From: Gammaproteobacteria bacterium
GTDB taxonomy: Bacteria > Pseudomonadota > Gammaproteobacteria > Pseudomonadales > Oleiphilaceae
DNA length: 7,013 nt
Direction: 5' to 3'
Assembly (NCBI GenBank): GCA_029268325.1
Contig: JAJUGC010000110.1
Location: forward strand, 1 to 7,013
This document shows positions 1 to 4,042 of the stretch, one piece after another. The position numbers and the translations under genes were made by a program. Under the pieces are notes generated by a model. The model did not search any database. It was given only the letters and a program-made list of their open reading frames with translations, and was not told where the DNA came from. The stretch's first letter is position 1. Each line of letters opens with the position of its first letter.

Positions 1-525
1 CCCGAAGCTTCCCAGTTGGTGCTGCAGGCGGGCTCCATGGGGCAGGGTGGTGAGGTTTTCGTGCTGGATATGGGGGAACAGGTCCGCATTGATGACTTGG
101 CCCGTAAGATGATCCGTCTGATGGGCTATGAGGTGCGGGATGAGCAAAACCCGGATGGTGACATTGAAATCGCCTATACTGGCTTGCGGCCTGGTGAGAA
201 GCTTTATGAAGAACTCTTGATTGGCGATAATCCAGAGCCCACCAGTCACCCCCGTATCATGAAGGCGCGAGAGATCAAGCTGACCTGGCCGGAGATCGAG
301 GCGATGTTGCAGGCTTTGGATAATGCGTGCAAAGACTTCGACTGCGGGCAGGTGCACGAGATTATTTTGAAGGCCCCCACAGGTTATCAGCCCACTCACG
401 AAGTGAAGGATCTGGTGTGGTGTCAGGCAGCGGAGCAGGTGGCGCAGAAAATTGCCGCAGCGAGCCAAGGGGCGGATAATCTGGTGGTGCTGGACCCTCG
501 CATGAAGGCATCGCGCGAAAAGTAG
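1..525 (+). CDS. Nucleotide-sugar 4,6-dehydratase/epimerase of the WbpM/CapD/FlaA1 type, C-terminal part (5' end outside window)
   Basis: The frame is open from base 1 and ends at TAG 523-525, giving 174 codons of the C-terminal part. Visible family signatures are VFVLDMGEQVRIDDLARKMI (about codons 19-38), TGLRPGEKLYEELLIG (about 60-75), HPRIMKA, and a tail with PTGYQPTHEVKDLVW. This combination is typical of the long membrane-anchored WbpM/CapD proteins. In that family an NAD-dependent Rossmann domain carries out 4,6-dehydration of UDP-N-acetylhexosamines, the first step toward deoxy-amino sugars for O-antigen or capsule. The catalytic part lies upstream of the window, so substrate and exact subfamily cannot be judged. 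A TTG at 16 is simply an internal codon, not a start. The position before wzz and manC fits a surface-polysaccharide cluster. The family call is firm; calling it wbpM itself would be inference. Confidence 0.9.
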   Translation, partial: PEASQLVLQAGSMGQGGEVFVLDMGEQVRIDDLARKMIRLMGYEVRDEQNPDGDIEIAYTGLRPGEKLYEELLIGDNPEPTSHPRIMKAREIKLTWPEIEAMLQALDNACKDFDCGQVHEIILKAPTGYQPTHEVKDLVWCQAAEQVAQKIAAASQGADNLVVLDPRMKASREK

Positions 526-549
526 CTGTTCCTGAAGGAATATGATGCA

Positions 550-569
550 GCTCTCATAAATATGGGAGC
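550..569 (+). terminator. Hairpin after the dehydratase gene, weak terminator candidate
   Basis: GCTCTCAT (550-557) pairs with ATGGGAGC (562-569) around the loop AAAT, giving eight pairs including one G-U. It lies 24 bases after the stop codon. The sequence after it is only loosely T-rich (GTCATTTCTT), not a clean U-tract, so intrinsic termination is uncertain. A simple transcript-end stabilising stem is equally possible. Confidence 0.25.
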
Positions 570-593
570 CGCGTCATTTCTTGCATGTCCTGT

Positions 594-623
594 TTGACCC
601 TTCCCCCTTCGTCTTGAAATAAT
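594..623 (+). promoter_or_regulatory. Sigma70-like promoter upstream of the structured RNA and wzz
   Basis: TTGACC (594-599) matches five of six bases of the -35 consensus. AATAAT (618-623) matches five of six bases of the -10 consensus. The spacer is 18 bases. A start near base 630 would place about 39 nt, including the 636-657 hairpin, in front of the folded RNA segment, and the transcript could continue into wzz and manC. It is the best promoter-like sequence I found in the window. It is identified by eye only. Confidence 0.45.
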
Positions 624-635
624 CCCGCAGGTTTG

Positions 636-657
636 GTCCATGGGGCTCTCCATGGAC
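636..657. repeat. Perfect 8-bp inverted repeat just upstream of the structured RNA
   Basis: GTCCATGG (636-643) and CCATGGAC (650-657) form a perfect stem around GGCTCT. No T-tract follows on the + strand, so it does not look like an intrinsic terminator. It would sit near the 5' end of a transcript from the 594-623 promoter. It could be a 5' stabilising stem or an operator. Confidence 0.5.
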
Positions 658-668
658 GACAAAAATGA

Positions 669-891
669 GTAAGTGTATACAACGAGTATGGCTAGAGCGG
701 CGTCGTAACGGGCCGCCTGCGCCGAAACGGGCTCTAGGAGTAGGTAACAGAGCCCGCTACTTCAACACCCATTCAGGCAAGACCAGGGAAGGGTGCAGGG
801 GTAGCCACTCAGTTGAAAGGGACACAAGCTCGAACCTGTTGCGCCTGCTGGAAGAGTTGGTATGCAGGAGCATGGTTCTGGGTCTTGCTTG
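669..891 (+). ncRNA. Multi-stem structured RNA, HEARO/omega-RNA-like candidate
   Basis: Hand folding gives a multibranch element. The closing stem is GAG (684-686) with CTC (808-810) plus TGGCT (689-693) with AGCCA (803-807). It encloses three hairpins: GCGGC 697-701 with GCCGC 712-716; CGGGCTCT 728-735 with AGAGCCCG 749-756; and CTAC 757-760 with GTAG 801-804 continued by CACCC 766-770 with GGGTG 791-795. The CTAC/GTAG arm shares bases 803-804 with the closing stem. A separate long 3' hairpin nests CAAGC 825-829 with GCTTG 887-891, GAACC 832-836 with GGTTC 874-878, and CCTGC 844-848 with GCAGG 864-868. CAGGC (774-778) in an apical loop is complementary to GCCTG at 715-719 and 843-847, so a pseudoknot is possible, though it competes with arms listed above. 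HEARO RNAs (IscB omega-RNAs) are known to be about 200 nt, multi-stem with pseudoknots, and reported to insert after ATGA or GTGA; ATGA lies at 665-668. No iscB is present. That it is a structured RNA is well supported; the HEARO family call is inference. Alternative: a cis-acting leader of wzz. Confidence 0.55.
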
Positions 892-898
892 AAAGGGA
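813..898 (+). repeat. 10-bp direct repeat TTGAAAGGGA flanking the 3' hairpin
   Basis: TTGAAAGGGA occurs at 813-822 and again at 889-898. The two copies bracket the long 3' hairpin (825-891) of the structured RNA, and the second lies in the presumed ribosome-binding area of wzz. The repeat may be chance, a duplication at an element edge, or part of alternative pairing. Confidence 0.4.
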
Positions 899-910
899 TT
901 ATTTGGAAGC

Positions 911-2032
911 ATGGCTAAGATGTTAAAAGTGAATCAGCTACCTCCGATGAAAGATCAGCATCAGCTGTATTATCCGGAGCGCCCGCAAGACGAGATCGAC
1001 CTGGTCGACCTGCTGCGAAGCCTTTGGGCGAGCCGTCTTCTGATCGCTGGAGCGGTGCTGGTTGCTTTGCTGTCAGCACTCGCCTACGTTTATGTGACTC
1101 CTGCCGTTTATCGGTCCTCAGCTGTTTATACGCCCCCTGCCATGCAGCAGGTGCGGACGATGGTTTCCTGGGAGCTGGAAAACTATCCAGTGACCCCGGA
1201 AATGCTGTTCGACGAGTTCAAGGCCAAGCTCAGTTCCGACCAGGTGCGGATGGAGTTCTTTGAGCAACAGGTGTTGGGGCCTGAACAGCGGACGGATCTG
1301 GCTGACGGCGCCGTCATTCAGGAATATCGGAAGTTCTTGCGCCGCCTGGATGTAAAGCCATCCGGCCCCAAGGATGCGCAGTTGTCCGTTACTGTGAGTG
1401 TTGATGATGGTGACCCCATGGTGGCGGCCGAGAACCTGCGCAACTTTGTTGCACTGGCGAACCAGGCGGCCTTGCAGGCTTTGAAGGACAACTTTGAGTC
1501 CGTGCGTGCCAGCAAGATGGCCGAGTTAAAGAGCAAGATGGATGCCCTGAAGTTTGAAGCGCAACGCCATCGGGAAATGCGCCTGCAGGAATTGGAAGAG
1601 GCACTGGCGGTGGCTCAGTCCTTGGGCCTGGAAGAAAGCCGTGTGATGAGCCCCGCCTATGGTGCAGCCGAACTGCCAAAGGGTGAAGGGATGGCGGCCC
1701 GTTTGATTGACCCGCCTCTGTACTGGCAGGGAGCCAAAGAGCTGAAGGCCCAGATTGCGGCCATCAAGTCGGCAAACTATGTCCTGTACACAGCAGAAGA
1801 GTTGCCAAGGCTGGAGAGCCAATATCGCCATGTGCGGACTGCCCATGTTTCCACGGATGGGGGCCTGGCCTATACCGAACAACAAGCCCCCCTGCCGGAC
1901 TTCGATCCGGTGAAGCCTAGACGGGCACTGGTGATTGCCTTGGCCCTGGTGGCCGGGTTTATGGTGGGGGTGATGGTTGCGTTGATTCGTGGGGCATTTA
2001 CTCGGCGTGCACCTCAAGGAGACTCAGCCTAG
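911..2032 (+). CDS. wzz: Wzz-family polysaccharide chain-length determinant
   Basis: The 373-aa product has the Wzz (polysaccharide co-polymerase) layout. A short cytoplasmic N-terminus with EIDLVDLLRSLW (about 28-39) precedes TM1 (about 43-62). A periplasmic domain follows with a charged, helical, probably coiled-coil stretch (about 195-240) and the PPLYWQGAKELKAQI region (about 268-282). A proline-containing segment APLPDFDPVKPRR (about 326-338) leads into TM2 (about 339-360), then a short basic tail. Wzz oligomers in the inner membrane set the modal length of polymers made by the Wzy polymerase. The length fits the O-antigen class; there is no C-terminal tyrosine-kinase domain as in Wzc proteins. 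The start is uncertain. ATG 911 has GGAAG only one base upstream and GGGA twelve bases upstream, while ATG 920 (codon 4) has GGAAG (905-909) ten bases upstream. The gene directly follows the structured RNA, which could influence its translation. Confidence 0.88.
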   Translation: MAKMLKVNQLPPMKDQHQLYYPERPQDEIDLVDLLRSLWASRLLIAGAVLVALLSALAYVYVTPAVYRSSAVYTPPAMQQVRTMVSWELENYPVTPEMLFDEFKAKLSSDQVRMEFFEQQVLGPEQRTDLADGAVIQEYRKFLRRLDVKPSGPKDAQLSVTVSVDDGDPMVAAENLRNFVALANQAALQALKDNFESVRASKMAELKSKMDALKFEAQRHREMRLQELEEALAVAQSLGLEESRVMSPAYGAAELPKGEGMAARLIDPPLYWQGAKELKAQIAAIKSANYVLYTAEELPRLESQYRHVRTAHVSTDGGLAYTEQQAPLPDFDPVKPRRALVIALALVAGFMVGVMVALIRGAFTRRAPQGDSA

Positions 2033-2076
2033 TGAGTCCCGGCCAAGCAAGTACCTATTAAATGGCTTTTAGTCAA

Positions 2077-2081
2077 AAGGA
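2077..2081 (+). promoter_or_regulatory. Ribosome binding site deciding the manC start
   Basis: AAGGA lies seven bases before ATG 2089. The alternative in-frame ATG at 2062 has no purine-rich site ahead of it and adds nine residues before the conserved beginning of the enzyme. This favours 2089 as the true start. Confidence 0.7.
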
Positions 2082-2088
2082 TTTTGGC

Positions 2089-3564
2089 ATGTTGATTCCA
2101 GTGGTTCTCTCCGGCGGTTCCGGCACTCGTCTGTGGCCCTTGTCCCGTGAGGCCTATCCCAAACAGTTCTTAAACCTGATTTCCTGTAACAGCCTGTTGG
2201 GGGAAACCTTCAACAGGCTAAAGGCTCTGGGGCAGAAAGCGGGCCCGATTGTGGTCTCTAACGAAGAGCACCGCTTTATCGTGGCGGCTACATTGCAGCA
2301 ATGTTTTGCAAACTCTCAGCCAGGCACGAGTAAGCCAGCCGGTGAGATCCTACTGGAACCGGTAGGGCGGAATACTGCACCGGCCATTGCCCTGGCCGCC
2401 TTGCAGGCCCTGTCGAAAGAGACTGAAGCGGTGCTGCTGGTGCTGCCGTCGGACCACGTGGTGCAAAATGTGGCGGCCTTTGCCAAGGCGGTGGAGGCCG
2501 GCTTTCGGGCAGCCATGGAAGGGCAGATGGTCACCTTTGGCATCCTGCCGGATGCACCCCAAACCGGATATGGCTATATCAAGGTCGCGGATGCCTTCGG
2601 TGAGTGGGCGAACGGACAGGAACAGCCTGAGCTGGTGGCACAGGATGACTGGGCTCGGGTTGAGGAGTTTGTGGAAAAGCCGGACTTGGAAACCGCACGG
2701 GCCTATGTGGAATCCGGCCATTATTTGTGGAACAGCGGCATGTTTATGTTCCGTGCCGATCGCTACCTGGAAGAGCTGGAAAAGTTCCGTCCGGATATCC
2801 TGGAAGTCTGCCGGTCCGCCTATGCCCATAAAACCCAGGATCTGGATTTTATCCGGGTCGACAAAGAGATCTTCTCGGAATGCCCATCCGATTCCATTGA
2901 CTATGCGGTCATGGAGAAAACTGACGCTGCCGTAGTGGTGCCTCTGGACGCGGGTTGGAGTGATGTGGGCTCCTGGTCGGCCCTGTGGGAAATCCAGGAG
3001 CAGGATGCCCAAGGTAATGTGTGCAAAGGGGATGTGATTACCGAAGATGTCTCCGGTTGCTATCTTCATGCCGACAGCCGACTCGTGGCAGTGCTGGGGG
3101 TGCGGGACTGCGTGGTGGTGGAAACTGACGATGTGGTGCTGGTGGCAGACAAAGACCGGGTGCAGGATGTGAAAAAGCTGGTGGCTCGGGTGAAAGAGCA
3201 AGACCGCCCGGAGCATCGCTTCCATAAGAAAGTCCACCGGCCTTGGGGCACCTATGAAGGCATTGCCATGTGCGAGCGGTTCCAGGTCAAGCGCATTATG
3301 GTCAAGCCCGGCGGTCGTCTGTCGTTGCAAAAGCATCACCATCGCGCCGAGCATTGGGTAGTGGTGAAGGGAACGGCAAAAGTGACCCGCGGGGCGGAGG
3401 AAATCCTGCTAACGGAAGACCAGTCGACTTATATTCCCCTGGGCGTGATCCATCGCCTGGAAAACCCCGGTGTGATTCCCCTGGAACTAATTGAGGTCCA
3501 GACGGGAGCCTATCTCGGCGAGGACGATATCGTCCGCTACGAAGATACCTACGGCCGTTCGTGA
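2089..3564 (+). CDS. manC: Bifunctional mannose-1-phosphate guanylyltransferase / mannose-6-phosphate isomerase (ManC/AlgA type)
   Basis: The enzyme makes GDP-mannose from GTP and mannose-1-phosphate, and its C-terminal domain interconverts fructose-6-phosphate and mannose-6-phosphate. From the 2089 start the protein has 491 aa, close to the usual 470-490. The N-terminal nucleotidyltransferase domain shows GGSGTRLWPLSR (9-20), PSDH (120-123), FVEKPD (194-199), WNSGMFMF (214-221) and DYAVMEK (271-277). The C-terminal type II isomerase (cupin) domain shows HRPWGTYEG (from 383) and QKHHHRAEHW (414-423), whose Gln, His, Glu and His residues supply the metal site. All signature residues are present, so both activities are expected. 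A longer version from ATG 2062 is possible but poorly supported. It follows wzz by 56 bases with no clear terminator, so co-transcription is likely. GDP-mannose could feed mannose, fucose or rhamnose branches of the polysaccharide. Confidence 0.96.
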   Translation: MLIPVVLSGGSGTRLWPLSREAYPKQFLNLISCNSLLGETFNRLKALGQKAGPIVVSNEEHRFIVAATLQQCFANSQPGTSKPAGEILLEPVGRNTAPAIALAALQALSKETEAVLLVLPSDHVVQNVAAFAKAVEAGFRAAMEGQMVTFGILPDAPQTGYGYIKVADAFGEWANGQEQPELVAQDDWARVEEFVEKPDLETARAYVESGHYLWNSGMFMFRADRYLEELEKFRPDILEVCRSAYAHKTQDLDFIRVDKEIFSECPSDSIDYAVMEKTDAAVVVPLDAGWSDVGSWSALWEIQEQDAQGNVCKGDVITEDVSGCYLHADSRLVAVLGVRDCVVVETDDVVLVADKDRVQDVKKLVARVKEQDRPEHRFHKKVHRPWGTYEGIAMCERFQVKRIMVKPGGRLSLQKHHHRAEHWVVVKGTAKVTRGAEEILLTEDQSTYIPLGVIHRLENPGVIPLELIEVQTGAYLGEDDIVRYEDTYGRS

Positions 3565-3573
3565 GTGTAAAAT

Positions 3574-3612
3574 CCTCCTCTCCCAACTGGGGAGAGGGGT
3601 TAGGGGAGAGGG
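3574..3612 (+). repeat. Palindromic intergenic repeat A (CTCTCCC...GGGAGAG-GTTAGGGGAGAGGG)
   Basis: CCTCTCCC (3577-3584) and GGGAGAGG (3590-3597) form an 8-bp stem around AACTG. It is followed by GTTAGGGGAGAGGG (3599-3612), which repeats the right arm. Sequences of this CTCTCCC / GGGAGAG-TTAGGG style are common interspersed palindromes between genes in many proteobacteria. Its place right after manC means it may also act as a transcript-end structure. Copy number cannot be judged from one window. Confidence 0.65.
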
Positions 3613-3660
3613 CTCGAACCCTCAGACTGCGCAAAAGCTATCAGCCAAGGCAGGAGTACT

Positions 3661-3695
3661 TTCCCCCTTTCGTAAAGGGGGGCTAGGGGGGATTT
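3661..3695 (+). repeat. Palindromic intergenic repeat B (CCCCCTTT-AAAGGGGG-CTAGGGGGGATTT)
   Basis: CCCCCTTT (3663-3670) and AAAGGGGG (3674-3681) form an 8-bp stem around CGT. It is followed by CTAGGGGGGATTT (3683-3695), a second version of the G-rich arm. Elements of this type recur in intergenic DNA of many bacteria. The layout matches that of the repeat at 3574-3612 although the arm sequences differ. Confidence 0.65.
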
Positions 3696-3779
3696 CTGCA
3701 GAGCACCCGGATGCACCATGCACTGGCTCTACTGAATGTTGCGAGATGTTGGCTGCATGGGAATATGCATTTTCTGAGT

Positions 3780-3808
3780 TTGCACCCAGCAGACAGCTAG
3801 GTTAGAAT
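3780..3808 (+). promoter_or_regulatory. Weak sigma70-like promoter candidate ahead of tssA
   Basis: TAGAAT (3803-3808) matches five of six -10 bases. TTGCAC (3780-3785) lies 17 bases upstream but shares only its first three bases with the -35 consensus. A start near 3815 would leave an untranslated leader of about 230 bases containing the 3866-3882 inverted repeat. No convincing sigma54 site was seen. Confidence 0.22.
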
Positions 3809-3865
3809 CCGGCCAGACTTTGTGTAACTGATTAAATGGATTGCCCCAAAACTACATGGATTGTA

Positions 3866-3882
3866 GAGAACAGGATGTTCTC
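3866..3882. promoter_or_regulatory. Perfect 17-bp inverted repeat, operator-like
   Basis: GAGAACA (3866-3872) and TGTTCTC (3876-3882) are perfect complements around GGA. The 7-3-7 spacing suits a dimeric DNA-binding protein, or a tight RNA hairpin if transcribed. It lies 160 bases before tssA. Two copies of ATGGATTG precede it at 3836-3843 and 3856-3863, spaced 20 bases apart, about two helical turns. I do not recognise the binding protein. GAAC/GTTC half-sites recall some LexA boxes, but the spacing does not fit the usual ones. Confidence 0.35.
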
Positions 3883-3902
3883 GGAGATTAAAGGGAGCTT
3901 GT

Positions 3903-3977
3903 ATGTATCTGCTGTTTCCGCCACTTTTGTCTTCTGACACCCTCTTTTCCTCTCCCCTTTGCGCGCAGTTAGTCTAA
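3903..3977 (+). CDS. Possible small ORF, 24 aa, hydrophobic
   Basis: ATG 3903 is preceded five bases upstream by GGGAG (3893-3897), a better ribosome binding site than that of tssA. The predicted peptide begins MYLLFPPLLSSD and ends AQLV, with stop TAA 3975-3977. It is hydrophobic and leucine/proline/serine rich, without charged residues apart from one aspartate. It could be a small membrane peptide or a leader peptide in the tssA 5' region. A chance ORF is quite likely given its length, and I recognise no family. Confidence 0.2.
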   Translation: MYLLFPPLLSSDTLFSSPLCAQLV

Positions 3978-4042
3978 TACGGCCTGTTCTGTCGTAGACA
4001 GTTGGTTGTGCAGGATGTAGTGCGGGCTGTAGAGAGCAAGAT

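Larger units (their letters stand above)
526..910 (+). other. 385-base intergenic region between dehydratase and wzz
   Basis: No convincing protein gene is present on either strand. The region contains, in order, a small hairpin after the dehydratase stop, a sigma70-like promoter, an 8-bp inverted repeat and a roughly 220-nt segment dense in nested complementary arms. These are listed separately. The one + strand ORF here (665-892) coincides almost exactly with the folded segment and resembles no protein I know. Confidence 0.8.
3565..4042 (+). other. 478-base intergenic region between manC and tssA
   Basis: This stretch holds two G/C-rich palindromic repeats near its left end, a weak promoter candidate, a perfect inverted repeat and one possible 24-codon ORF, each listed separately. 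A + strand ORF running from inside manC to 3805 crosses both repeats and resembles no protein I know. There is no obvious rho-independent terminator for manC; the first palindrome lies 10-13 bases after its stop and lacks a U-tract. Confidence 0.75.

Noticed and set aside
636..657. Rho-independent terminator
   Set aside because: The stem is perfect but is followed by CGACAAAAATG, with no U-tract on the + strand. On the - strand the T-run precedes the stem rather than following it.
790..812. JUMPStart/ops element (RfaH site) upstream of wzz
   Set aside because: Only GGGGTAGC is similar. The core GGCGGTAG is absent, and the bases are explained by stem pairing in the structured RNA.
669..891. 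Group II intron fragment
   Set aside because: The hairpins include no recognisable domain V (no AGC triad with a GAAA-type tetraloop), and no reverse transcriptase is nearby.
665..892. 75-codon + strand ORF as a protein gene
   Set aside because: It coincides with the folded RNA segment, is Arg/Gly/Cys rich without a recognisable domain, and has no ribosome binding site before ATG 665.
2016..2061. Nine-codon ORF from GTG 2032 behind AAGGAG
   Set aside because: Very short, and the purine run is part of the end of wzz. Nothing suggests a real leader peptide.
2350..3354. 334-codon antisense ORF within manC
   Set aside because: It lies fully opposite a gene with intact ManC motifs. Its composition (His, Gln, Leu rich) is typical of an antisense shadow.
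3751..3770. Sigma54 promoter (TGGCTG...ATGCA)
   Set aside because: The GG and GC dinucleotides are not at the fixed -24/-12 spacing required.
3491..3805. 104-codon + strand ORF after manC
   Set aside because: It starts inside manC in another frame and crosses both palindromic repeats. No family resemblance.
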